Assembly: GCA_029945945.1 (NCBI GenBank)
Contig: JAQSDM010000005.1
Coordinates: 1-64,000, forward strand
Source of the DNA: Algoriphagus sp.
GTDB lineage: Bacteria; Bacteroidota; Bacteroidia; Cytophagales; Cyclobacteriaceae
Direction of reading: 5' to 3'
DNA length: 64,000 nucleotides
The notes beneath the pieces were generated by a model. It ran no database searches. It had not been told where the DNA came from and was given only the letters and a program-made list of their open reading frames with translations. The position numbers and the translations under genes are program-made. Of this stretch, positions 8,418 through 16,178 are shown piece by piece; position 1 is the stretch's first letter, and the number at the start of each line of letters is the position of its first letter.

Positions 8418-8660
8418 TTATCTGATTACAATCATCCCGTTTTCCTGCGCTTTTCTCAAAACTGCAGTAATACCGTTCTTATTGATCGTCTTCAATGCCT
8501 TAGTACACACTTTCAAAGTGATCCATGCGTCTTCCTCAGGAACGTAGAATGTCTTCTTGTGAAGATTTGGGTAAAATCTACGTTTAGTCTTGTTGTTTGC
8601 ATGGGACACGTTGTTACCTACTCGAGGTCTTTTTCCGGTAATGTCACAAACTTTTGCCAT
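8418..8660 (-). CDS. rpmB: 50S ribosomal protein L28
   Basis: 80 aa from the ATG at 8660: [29 protein letters not shown] is the classic L28 N-terminus (the frame stays open 41 codons upstream, but that stretch is not L28). First of the rpmB-rpmG-DUF4295-ftsY operon. The C-terminal [13 protein letters not shown] is typical for the Bacteroidota form. Confidence 0.97.
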   Translation of the reverse strand: MAKVCDITGKRPRVGNNVSHANNKTKRRFYPNLHKKTFYVPEEDAWITLKVCTKALKTINKNGITAVLRKAQENGMIVIR

Positions 8661-8761
8661 GATATAGTATCGTAAATGGGATGCGTTTCTTAATGAGTTT
8701 GCAAATATCGGAACTTTCAGGGAATTAACAACAAGGGATTTCAAAAATATTCCATCTAGTT

Positions 8762-8926
8762 TCATCCTTTTGGAAATGGACAATGTTTACACCCGCTTCC
8801 GCAGCAATTACCTCGTTTGAGATGATATTTTTCGGTAAAAACCATTAATCCCTGACTGTTGAAATAGTAGTCCTCAGGAGTGAGCTGTGAAAGGGGTTTT
8901 GGGTTCTTGTCTTCTTTGGTGGGCAT
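8762..8926 (-). CDS. DUF5522 family small cysteine-rich protein (54 aa)
   Basis: Starts [20 protein letters not shown]. The core [20 protein letters not shown] is followed by [11 protein letters not shown], a CCxxxCxxC motif that could bind zinc or another metal. This is the DUF5522 family, of unknown function, conserved in several bacterial phyla. It is 101 bp upstream of rpmB on the same strand and divergent from rocD. It was located by translating the minus strand of the gap between rpmB and rocD. Confidence 0.85.
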   Translation of the reverse strand: MPTKEDKNPKPLSQLTPEDYYFNSQGLMVFTEKYHLKRGNCCGSGCKHCPFPKG

Positions 8927-8987
8927 TCGAAAAGGCAATTGCTATATTTGTTATCTATAATTATAAGGAGGTAAAATTAACTAAAAC

Positions 8988-10259
8988 ATGGAGAATATCA
9001 CGTCAAGCCTTCAGGCTATCGAGCTCGAGGATAAATATGGAGCTCATAATTATCATCCTTTGCCGGTTGTGCTTGCCAAAGGAGATGGCGTATTTTTATG
9101 GGATGTGGAAGGCAAGCGGTATTTTGATTTCCTTTCTGCGTATTCAGCTGTGAACCAAGGACATTGTCATCCAAGAATAAAAAATGCTTTGATTGAGCAA
9201 GCCGGGATTTTAACACTGACTTCAAGAGCTTTTTATAATGATATTTTAGGCCCGTTTGAGAAATATATTACCGAGTATTTTGGATATGATATGGTCCTTC
9301 CGATGAACACAGGTGCCGAAGGAGTTGAAACGGCTATAAAAATTGCGAGAAAGTGGGGGTATGAGAAAAAAGGGGTTCCGGTAAATGAGGCAAAGATAAT
9401 TGTTGCCGAAAACAACTTTCACGGAAGAACAACTACCATTATTTCGTTTTCCAACGATGAAAATGCCCGTAAAAACTTTGGGCCTTACACTGATGGATTC
9501 ATTCGAATTCCATTTGATGATATTCCAGGGTTGGAGCTTGCCTTGCAAACTCCGGGTGTCGTGGCCTTTCTTATCGAACCGATTCAGGGAGAAGCTGGAG
9601 TTTATACTCCGGCAGATGATTTTATCCGAAAAGCAAAAGTAGCATGTGCTGCAAAAAATGTCCTTTTGATAGCTGATGAAATTCAAACCGGAATAGCTCG
9701 CACGGGCTCACTTTTGGCGGTTTGTGGTAATTGTACGTGTGAAGGTCATTGCGAAAAGCAGGAAACATATACTAAGCCCGACATGCTGATATTGGGTAAG
9801 GCAATTTCCGGAGGATTCTATCCGGTCTCAGCTGTTTTGGCTGACAAGGAAGTAATGGGTGTAATCAAGCCGGGTCAGCATGGATCTACTTTCGGAGGAA
9901 ATCCTTTAGGTACTAAAGTGGCTATGACTGCCTTGGAGGTGGTCAGAGACGAAAAACTCGCACTTAATGCCAGAAAATTGGGAGTTATCTTCCGGGAAAG
10001 AATGCAAGAATTAGTTGAGAAATACAAGATTGTTAAACTAGTAAGAGGAAAAGGGCTGTTGAATGCGGTGGTTATTAATGATTCTCCGGATAGCTCTACC
10101 GCTTGGGATATTTGTGTGGCGCTGAAAGATAATGGACTGCTTGCAAAACCAACTCATGGTAATATAATTCGGTTTGCACCTCCTTTAGTAATGACCGAAG
10201 AGCAGCTTCATGAATGCTGCGATATTATCGAAAAGACCATTTCTCAATTTGAAAAGTAA
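8988..10259 (+). CDS. rocD: Ornithine--oxo-acid aminotransferase with Cys-rich insertion
   Basis: 423 aa class III PLP aminotransferase that converts ornithine plus 2-oxoglutarate to glutamate semialdehyde and glutamate. Diagnostic features are [49 protein letters not shown] and the PLP lysine K271 in LGKAISGG. Between ARTG and the TKPD loop there is an extra segment with C246, C249, C251 and C255 ([10 protein letters not shown]), a potential metal site absent from the classical enzyme. A strong AAGGAGGT lies at 8966-8972 but is about 15 bases from the ATG. It is followed after 3 bp by a HAD phosphatase gene. Confidence 0.95.
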   Translation: MENITSSLQAIELEDKYGAHNYHPLPVVLAKGDGVFLWDVEGKRYFDFLSAYSAVNQGHCHPRIKNALIEQAGILTLTSRAFYNDILGPFEKYITEYFGYDMVLPMNTGAEGVETAIKIARKWGYEKKGVPVNEAKIIVAENNFHGRTTTIISFSNDENARKNFGPYTDGFIRIPFDDIPGLELALQTPGVVAFLIEPIQGEAGVYTPADDFIRKAKVACAAKNVLLIADEIQTGIARTGSLLAVCGNCTCEGHCEKQETYTKPDMLILGKAISGGFYPVSAVLADKEVMGVIKPGQHGSTFGGNPLGTKVAMTALEVVRDEKLALNARKLGVIFRERMQELVEKYKIVKLVRGKGLLNAVVINDSPDSSTAWDICVALKDNGLLAKPTHGNIIRFAPPLVMTEEQLHECCDIIEKTISQFEK

Positions 10260-10262
10260 TGT

Positions 10263-10913
10263 ATGCTTCAAGCAGTAATTTTTGACATGGATGGTGTGAT
10301 TTGCCACACTAACCCATACCACTCTCAAGCTTTCAAGATTTTCTTCGAAAAAAGAAACCTGTATCCCACCGAAGAGGAATTTATTCAGCATATGTACGGA
10401 AAAAACAATGGCTATATCCTGAGCCATTTTCTGGGAAGGAAAATTGAAGGAGAGGAGTTACTCTTGCTGGAGGATGAAAAAGAAAGTTTATTCCGGGAGA
10501 TTTATAAATCAGAAGTGGACCCAATCGCGGGGTTCCTGCATTTTTTCAATCTGCTTAAGTCTACTAATCTTCCCACCGGGGTAGCCACTTCAGCTCCGAG
10601 AGCTAATTTGGATTTGATTATTGGTGCTCTGAATTTAGGTGATTTATTGGAATCAAAGCTTGCCTCTGAGGATGTTTCTAAACATAAACCAGATCCTGAG
10701 GTCTATTTGAAAAGCGCATCTTTGCTAGGGGTTGAACCTCATCGATGTTTGGTTTTTGAAGATTCATTTTCAGGAGCATCTGCCGGACTGAATGCCGGGA
10801 TGAGAGTGGTTGGAGTGCTTTCCAGTCATTCAAAAGATGAATTACCAAAATGTGACTTATATATAAAGGACTATACTGAATTAGATTTGAATCAAATCAA
10901 GCTGTTATTTTAA
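10263..10913 (+). CDS. HAD-superfamily phosphatase, beta-phosphoglucomutase-like
   Basis: 216 aa. The nucleophile motif is IFDMDGVICHT (D9, D11), motif II is GVATSAP, motif III lysine lies in SKHKPDPEVYL and motif IV is VFEDSFSGASAGLNAG. The four-helix cap between residues 18 and 80 marks the subclass I beta-phosphoglucomutase/phosphoglycolate phosphatase group. It is squeezed between rocD (3 bp) and hemB (5 bp), so all three are co-transcribed. The substrate is not predictable. Confidence 0.9.
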   Translation: MLQAVIFDMDGVICHTNPYHSQAFKIFFEKRNLYPTEEEFIQHMYGKNNGYILSHFLGRKIEGEELLLLEDEKESLFREIYKSEVDPIAGFLHFFNLLKSTNLPTGVATSAPRANLDLIIGALNLGDLLESKLASEDVSKHKPDPEVYLKSASLLGVEPHRCLVFEDSFSGASAGLNAGMRVVGVLSSHSKDELPKCDLYIKDYTELDLNQIKLLF

Positions 10914-10918
10914 CTATT

Positions 10919-11887
10919 ATGCAAAGAAGACCCAGAAGAAACAGAAAGTCCGCTGCAGTGCGGGATATGGTTGAGGAAACAAGTCTGTCTGCTAAAGACC
11001 TTATTTATCCATTGTTTTTGGTGGATGGGACTCAAAAGAAGATTGAGGTCAATTCAATGCCCGGGATTTTCAGATATTCTATTGATAAGATGCTTTCCGA
11101 GATAGAATCTTGTCTGAAACTTGGTATCAATGCATTTGATGTTTTTCCTGCGTATCAAGAATCTTTAAAGGATCCGATTGCTTCGGAAAGCTATAATCCG
11201 GATACATTTTACCTCAAAGCTTTAAGGGAAATTAAAAAGCAATTCCCGGAAGCCTGTTTAATGTCGGACGTGGCAATGGATCCTTATAGCAGCGATGGGC
11301 ATGATGGTTTGATTAGAGAGGGCAAAATCCTAAATGATGAGACTTTAGTAATTCTTGGCAGAATGTCTTTGGCACAGGCGGATGCTGGTGTGGATATCCT
11401 GGGACCGTCCGATATGATGGACGGAAGAGTAGGGTATATCCGGGAGATGTTGGATGAAAATGGATTTTCTGATACTTCCATTATGTCCTACACCGCCAAA
11501 TACGCAAGTGCTTTTTATGGACCTTTCCGGGACGCATTAGATTCAGCACCGAAGTTTGGAGATAAGAAAACCTATCAAATGAATCCTGCGAACATTCAGG
11601 AAGCTTTAATAGAGGCAGACTTGGATATGAATGAAGGAGCGGATTTCCTGATGGTAAAGCCAGCATTGTCATATTTAGATGTGATTCGCCTACTTCATGA
11701 TAATTATCCGTTGCCAATTGCAGCGTATAACGTGTCCGGAGAATACAGTATGATAAAAGCCGCTTCAGAAAAAGGCTGGCTTGATGGAGAAAGAGCAATG
11801 TTGGAGGTTTTACTTAGCATAAAAAGAGCTGGGGCAAAAGTGATTTTGACCTATTTCGCAAAAGAATTTGCTTCTCTTAGTAAATAA
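10919..11887 (+). CDS. hemB: Porphobilinogen synthase (delta-aminolevulinic acid dehydratase)
   Basis: 322 aa, full length. Condenses two 5-aminolevulinates into porphobilinogen in haem synthesis. Schiff-base lysines are K194 (YTAKYASAFYGPF) and K247 (FLMVKPALSY). The metal region reads SDVAMDPYSSDGHDG (116-130), with Asp/Ala in place of the zinc cysteines, which puts it in the zinc-independent, magnesium-responsive group. Last gene of the rocD operon and followed by a terminator. Other haem genes in the window are hemE and hemC. Confidence 0.96.
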   Translation: MQRRPRRNRKSAAVRDMVEETSLSAKDLIYPLFLVDGTQKKIEVNSMPGIFRYSIDKMLSEIESCLKLGINAFDVFPAYQESLKDPIASESYNPDTFYLKALREIKKQFPEACLMSDVAMDPYSSDGHDGLIREGKILNDETLVILGRMSLAQADAGVDILGPSDMMDGRVGYIREMLDENGFSDTSIMSYTAKYASAFYGPFRDALDSAPKFGDKKTYQMNPANIQEALIEADLDMNEGADFLMVKPALSYLDVIRLLHDNYPLPIAAYNVSGEYSMIKAASEKGWLDGERAMLEVLLSIKRAGAKVILTYFAKEFASLSK

Positions 11888-11912
11888 ATATCCATTACTA
11901 TCTCAAAACGTT

Positions 11913-11940
11913 AAAACCCGGATTAATTCCGGCTTTTTTG
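11913..11940 (+). terminator. Rho-independent terminator after hemB
   Basis: 10-bp stem with one mismatch (11913-11922 with 11928-11937), 5-base loop, T run. 26 bp after the hemB stop. Confidence 0.75.
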
Positions 11941-12286
11941 TTTTCATAGTGTATTATTTGACTTGATAATTCAATTTTTATGTCAAAAAATTGATATCTG
12001 GTTAAAAATATTTTCACTTTTTTGAAAATTTATATTTTTCGCAATAACTATCTATTGTATTAAAATCCCGCAAAATTCCATTTTACAGAATTTAATTTTG
12101 TATTCGTGTCTGTAATATTAATTAAATTCCTAAATGGCCCTTTCGTAATCGATTCCGAAAAATAATCTAAAGCTTTCACGAGTTATATAATTTTAATCCA
12201 TTGGGTGTTAAAATAGCTTGTAATTAAAAAAAAATTGAAAAATATGTAAAAATTGATTCAAAAATGATCGATAAAACTTAATAAAA
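11941..12286. other. AT-rich intergenic region upstream of amt
   Basis: About 350 bp of very AT-rich sequence without a convincing gene. It should hold the amt promoter. I looked for a sigma-54 type TGGC-N-TTGC site and did not find one. Confidence 0.5.
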
Positions 12287-12394
12287 ATGATTTTTTTACA
12301 AAAAGTGGTTTGTTTTTTTGTTTTATTTCTAATTACATTCGAATCGAGCTTTAGCACTCACCCTGCTAAAATTCTGAAAGTAGTTCAAAATTAA
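12287..12394 (+). CDS. Possible 35-aa leader peptide upstream of amt
   Basis: ATG at 12287 opens a 35-codon frame, starting MIFLQKVVCFFVLFLITFES and closing 11 bp before amt. It looks like a secretion signal: a positively charged residue near the N-terminus, a long hydrophobic core and a polar tail (THPAKILKVVQN). It is in a different frame from amt. It could be a small secreted or membrane peptide or a translated leader; it could also be chance in AT-rich DNA. Confidence 0.3.
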   Translation: MIFLQKVVCFFVLFLITFESSFSTHPAKILKVVQN

Positions 12395-12405
12395 ATCTCA
12401 AACCT

Positions 12406-13704
12406 ATGACGTATTTCTCTACCCTGTTGGCCCAAGATGTGGCCGTCCCTTTAGATGTTTCGGCAGAACTTGCCAACAATCTCTTTACCACCAACAACGT
12501 ATGGATGATGCTCTGTACTGCTTTGGTATTTATCATGCACCTTGGTTTTGCCACAGTTGAAACCGGATTTGGGCAGGCCAAAAACACCGTGAATATTTTA
12601 TTCAAAAACACGGTCACTCCTGTGATTGGAATTCTAACCTATGCCGCTGTAGGATTTTATTTAATGTATCCAGGTTTCGATACCCCGGGATGGTTCGGGT
12701 TTGATTCTGCAGGTTGGAGCATGTTTTGGTTTTCACCAGAAAATGCAAACGTAACAGCTGATTACGCTAGTGGAGGATACACCTATTGGACAGACTTTCT
12801 CTTTCAGGCTATGTTTGCTGCCACCTGTGCTACTATCGTGTCCGGTGCAATTGCTGAGCGAGTTAAACTTTGGGCGTATTTGATTTTTACCTTATTCTTT
12901 GTCGGTATTGTCTATCCTTTGATCGGTAGCTGGCAGTGGGGTGGTGGAGCATTGAAAGAAATGGGCTTCTATGATTTTGCCGGAAGTACTCTTGTGCATT
13001 CAGTAGGAGGCTGGGGAGCTTTGGCTGGGGTAATCCTGGTGGGGCCTAGAATTGGTAAGTATGTAAATGGAAAAACAGTTGATAAGCCTGGGGCAAGTAT
13101 TCCTCTTGCAGTAATAGGAGCCTTTATGCTTTGGCTGGGATGGTTCGGATTCAATGGAGGATCAGTATTGTCTGCTAATCCGGCTTTAGTTTCCATGGTC
13201 CTGGTTACTACTTGTCTTGGAGCATGTGCAGGAGCATTAGGTGGGTTTTTTACAGCCTACTTTGCTTTTAAAAGACTGGATCTTGGAATGGTTCTTAACG
13301 GAATCTTGGCAGGTCTGGTAGGTATCACAGCCAGCGCTGATGTGATCACTCCGGGTTCAGCGATTATCATCGGATTAGTTGCCGGTATTCTAGTAGTTCT
13401 TTCCTCAATTTTGCTTGATAAGCTAAAACTAGATGACGTAGTAGGTGCAGTTTCTGTGCATTTGACTTGCGGAGTATGGGGTACGTTGGCAGTTGGAATC
13501 TTCTCTACCAATCCAGATCACTCCTTTGTTACTCAATTGATCGGCGCAGCGATTTGCGGTGCTACAGCCTTCACTTCAGCTTTCATCATCTTCTATGTTC
13601 TTAAAGTAACCGTAGGAATCAGGGTGTCTGAAGAGCACGAAAAATCCGGATTGGATTCTCACGAACACGGAATCAGAGGATATACCATCGTATTCGACGA
13701 ATAG
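12406..13704 (+). CDS. amt: Ammonium transporter Amt
   Basis: 432 aa, about 11 transmembrane helices, Amt/MEP/Rh family. Family signatures include GFATVETGFGQAKN, DFAGSTLVHSVGGWGALAG (with the first pore His) and the C-terminal HLTCGVWGTLAVG (second pore His). Passes ammonia across the inner membrane. The cytosolic tail ends EHEKSGLDSHEHGIRGYTI. No glnK gene is adjacent; the neighbour is a BBP2 porin, a frequent pairing in Bacteroidota that may supply outer membrane passage. Confidence 0.95.
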   Translation: MTYFSTLLAQDVAVPLDVSAELANNLFTTNNVWMMLCTALVFIMHLGFATVETGFGQAKNTVNILFKNTVTPVIGILTYAAVGFYLMYPGFDTPGWFGFDSAGWSMFWFSPENANVTADYASGGYTYWTDFLFQAMFAATCATIVSGAIAERVKLWAYLIFTLFFVGIVYPLIGSWQWGGGALKEMGFYDFAGSTLVHSVGGWGALAGVILVGPRIGKYVNGKTVDKPGASIPLAVIGAFMLWLGWFGFNGGSVLSANPALVSMVLVTTCLGACAGALGGFFTAYFAFKRLDLGMVLNGILAGLVGITASADVITPGSAIIIGLVAGILVVLSSILLDKLKLDDVVGAVSVHLTCGVWGTLAVGIFSTNPDHSFVTQLIGAAICGATAFTSAFIIFYVLKVTVGIRVSEEHEKSGLDSHEHGIRGYTIVFDE

Positions 13705-13721
13705 TCCACAAACAATAAAGA

Positions 13722-13769
13722 ACCCCGCCCGACGAAAAAAACGCGACTCTCTTTCAAACGGGCCGGGGT
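13722..13769 (+). repeat. GC-rich hairpin between amt and the porin gene
   Basis: Arms 13722-13731 and 13759-13769 (accccgcccg and cgggccggggt) pair with one bulged base across a 27-base loop. There is no T run after the stem, so it may be an mRNA processing or stability element that sets different levels of amt and porin rather than a full terminator. Confidence 0.5.
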
Positions 13770-13811
13770 CCTATTAGTCAACTCTATTATTAACTAACAT
13801 CTAAAATTAAA

Positions 13812-14987
13812 ATGAAAAATCTATTCCTGCTAATACTTTGCTTCGCAATCACTTCTACACAATTGACTTTTGCTCAAGAAGAGGAAGCAACTGAAGAAAC
13901 TCCTGCGCTGACTTTGTCAGGTTCTGTGGATGCATATTTCCGCACCAATTTCAATGCTCCTAACAAAGGAGATAATTTCCAGGCTCCTGCCTCTTCATTT
14001 GGTAACCTTCCAGGCTTTTCACTGGGTATGGCTAACATCATTGCAAAATATGAAGGAAAAAAAGTTGGGGCAGTTGTCGATCTGGTATTTGGTCCAAGAG
14101 GTGAAGATGCAGTTTTCGGTTCTCCTCTTTATTCCGGAGGATCAGCTGGTAGCTCCCAAATGGTCAATCAATTGTATGTTTATTGGAATGTGACTGACGC
14201 GGTGACGTTGACCTTTGGTAACTTCAATACCTTCCTAGGGTATGAAGTGATTTCTCCAACTGCCAACTTCAATTATTCTACATCATATATGTTCTCTTAT
14301 GGTCCGTTCTCACACACAGGCATTAAGGCCAATATCGCATTATCTGATAAGTTCTCGTTTCTGGCAGCTGTAATGAACCCAACGGATATGACAGAATTTA
14401 ACCTTAACGGTACGTATACACTTGGAGGTCAACTGGGTTATTCTACCGATTTGGGAAATACGTATCTGAATGTAATTTATGGGGATCAGGACGGTACTTT
14501 GAGCAATGACGGCACTTTGGTTCCGGGACAAACTTCTCTTGGAAAAACATTCCAGGTGGATTTGACAACTGGTTTCACTCTTTCTGAAGTTTTGTACTTA
14601 GGCGTGAATACTACTTATAACACTTCCGCTTCCGGCGAAGTATTCAGTGGATCTGACGTTCAGGATACAGACGGTGAGGGTTCAGGATTCTATGGCTTTG
14701 CAGGATATCTTCAGGCAAGACCTTCCGAAACTTTTGGTTTGGGTCTCCGAGGTGAATACTTCAGTGTTTTCAATGGAGGTCTTTCTGAAGTAGTTGGTGT
14801 TAATGAGGCTGGCGATGGAAACGTATTTGCAGTGACTCTTTCAGCAAATGCTAAAATCGGTAAAAACCTGACTTTGATCCCAGAACTTAGACTGGACACA
14901 ATGAGTGATGACTTCTTTATTGATAATGATCTGAATCCAAGCAAAAACCTGTCATCGTTCCTGTTGGCAGCAGTATTTGCTTTCTAA
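13812..14987 (+). CDS. Outer membrane porin, BBP2 (OmpL-like) family
   Basis: 391 aa with a signal peptide (MKNLFLLILCFAITSTQLTFAQ, cleavage near residue 22). The mature part starts with an acidic stretch, then SGSVDAYFRTNFNAPNKGDN and alternating beta strands to a C-terminal aromatic residue (LLAAVFAF), the outer membrane insertion signal. It fits the putative beta-barrel porin-2 family. It follows amt by 107 bp with a hairpin between, so co-expression with nitrogen uptake is likely. Confidence 0.85.
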   Translation: MKNLFLLILCFAITSTQLTFAQEEEATEETPALTLSGSVDAYFRTNFNAPNKGDNFQAPASSFGNLPGFSLGMANIIAKYEGKKVGAVVDLVFGPRGEDAVFGSPLYSGGSAGSSQMVNQLYVYWNVTDAVTLTFGNFNTFLGYEVISPTANFNYSTSYMFSYGPFSHTGIKANIALSDKFSFLAAVMNPTDMTEFNLNGTYTLGGQLGYSTDLGNTYLNVIYGDQDGTLSNDGTLVPGQTSLGKTFQVDLTTGFTLSEVLYLGVNTTYNTSASGEVFSGSDVQDTDGEGSGFYGFAGYLQARPSETFGLGLRGEYFSVFNGGLSEVVGVNEAGDGNVFAVTLSANAKIGKNLTLIPELRLDTMSDDFFIDNDLNPSKNLSSFLLAAVFAF

Positions 14988-15017
14988 AATATTAAACAGG
15001 GTCTATTGTTGTAAAAG

Positions 15018-15044
15018 CCGGGATGATTTTCATCTCGGTTTTTT
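15018..15044 (+). terminator. Rho-independent terminator after the porin gene
   Basis: 9-bp stem (15018-15026 with 15030-15038, one G-U) and a T run, 31 bp after the stop codon. Confidence 0.8.
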
Positions 15045-15244
15045 ATTTTTTATGCAGATCTGGGAAAACCTGCTTTTTAATTATTCTTTTTGATCTCAAA
15101 AAATCACTTTTTATTTTAAATCAGGTTTCTTTTTAAACCAATATTAATAAGTTTTTTAAATTTTTAAGAAATATAATTTCTTCGGTTTTGATTAAAGATT
15201 GAAAAAATTCTGATTTCAGGAACTATAGCTTTTCAAAATCCGTA

Positions 15245-15252
15245 TATTTTTG
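15245..15252 (+). promoter_or_regulatory. -7 box of Bacteroidota type
   Basis: TATTTTTG matches TAnnTTTG and is 26 bp before the start of the small secreted protein gene. No clear TTG -33 box was found at the usual distance. Confidence 0.45.
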
Positions 15253-15278
15253 CAGGAGTAAACCCAACTATACAGCAA

Positions 15279-15641
15279 ATGAAAAGGTCAATTCTATGCT
15301 TAGCTGCCATGCTAATTGCGTCTGTAGCATTTCCGCAGGATTTTATTACGGGCCCTTCAGCTAAAAATGCTCAGGCAGGTAAATCTTTAGGACCAAAACT
15401 ACCTGTAGTAACCAATAGCAGTCCTTCAACTGTAAAAGGACCGGTTGCTAAAAATTATAAAGTATGGAATTCTGAGAGTGCCAAAGTGCAGGTCAGAACC
15501 CGAAAAGTGATAAATAATCCACAAGGCCTTCAGGCAAAGAATCCGAGATATGGAATTAATTCTGATCTTGTTGATATTTCATCTAAAGCTTCCTATGTGG
15601 AGCCAAAGTCAATGAAGAGAAGGAAAATTTGGTGGCATTAA
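15279..15641 (+). CDS. Small basic secreted protein, family unknown
   Basis: 120 aa. The signal peptide is MKRSILCLAAMLIASVAFPQ. The mature chain is strongly basic (many Lys and Arg) and low in acidic residues, with sequence such as GPSAKNAQAGKSLGPKLP and a tail SMKRRKIWWH. There is no cysteine after the signal and no transmembrane helix. I do not recognise a family. A periplasmic or envelope-associated polycationic protein is the plain reading. Flanked by a -7 box upstream and a strong bidirectional terminator downstream, so it is a single-gene unit. Confidence 0.75.
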   Translation: MKRSILCLAAMLIASVAFPQDFITGPSAKNAQAGKSLGPKLPVVTNSSPSTVKGPVAKNYKVWNSESAKVQVRTRKVINNPQGLQAKNPRYGINSDLVDISSKASYVEPKSMKRRKIWWH

Positions 15642-15646
15642 AAGAA

Positions 15647-15676
15647 AAAAGCTCGGTCTCCCGAGCTTTTCTTTTT
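15647..15676. terminator. Bidirectional terminator
   Basis: Perfect 10-bp arms (15647-15656 and 15661-15670) with a 4-base loop, A-rich on one side and T-rich on the other. It serves the small secreted protein gene and the convergent GroES-like gene. Confidence 0.9.
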
Positions 15677-16051
15677 TTATAGTTCTTGTTCTCTTTCGAG
15701 CATCAAGATTGAATTTTGAGAGACGATGTAATATTTTTCTCCTTCATAGACCACTTCGTGTGATCCGTTTAGCAGAAAAATTGCCAGATCTCCTTCTTTT
15801 GCCTGAAGAGGAACGTACCTTACTTTTTCTTCAGACTCCATCCATGGTTCATGATCCTCGACCGGCATCGGAATTGGATACCCGGGGCCTGTCTTGATAA
15901 TATAGCCTTGCTGAACTCTTTCCTTTTCCTGCACACCGGGGGGAAGGTATAATCCCGAGCCAGTTTTCTCATTCGGTTTTTTCAATCGAATCAAAACCCG
16001 ATCACCCACCACGATGAGCTTTTTCAATTTATTGTCGGCTGTAAGTTGCAT
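15677..16051 (-). CDS. GroES-like co-chaperonin family protein
   Basis: 124 aa from the ATG at 16051 (MQLTADNKLKKL); an upstream start at 16078 would add nine residues. Contains the chaperonin-10 fold: VVGDRVLIRLKKPNEKTGSGLYLPP, the mobile-loop region, then GYIIKTGPGYPIPMP and KYYIVSQNSILM. It is longer than the usual 95-aa GroES and carries an insertion (PVEDHEPWMESEEKVRYVPL). No groEL is adjacent; dnaK is the upstream neighbour. It may be a specialised GroES paralogue. Confidence 0.85.
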   Translation of the reverse strand: MQLTADNKLKKLIVVGDRVLIRLKKPNEKTGSGLYLPPGVQEKERVQQGYIIKTGPGYPIPMPVEDHEPWMESEEKVRYVPLQAKEGDLAIFLLNGSHEVVYEGEKYYIVSQNSILMLEREQEL

Positions 16052-16131
16052 GTTTTTGAGTCTGGAATAAAAGTACAAAAAGCCAAGAGTCTTGATTTTG
16101 TGATCTTGATTCTTGGCTCTGGATAAAAGAA

Positions 16132-16157
16132 CGGCACCTGCTTTTCAACAGATGCCG
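16132..16157 (-). terminator. Rho-independent terminator after dnaK
   Basis: 9-bp stem (16132-16140 with 16149-16157, one G-U wobble on the minus-strand RNA), 8-base loop, then a U-rich stretch. 22 bp after the dnaK stop. A second 8-bp perfect inverted repeat (16081-16088 and 16111-16118) lies next to it, upstream of the GroES-like gene. Confidence 0.65.
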
Positions 16158-16178
16158 CTTAGTTGATTTATGCGAATC

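Noticed and set aside
8661..8783. Longer N-terminus for L28
   Set aside because: The family begins at [10 protein letters not shown]; the upstream stretch has no L28 similarity.
11941..12286. Sigma-54 (NtrC-type) promoter before amt
   Set aside because: No TGGC and TTGC pair at the required spacing was found.
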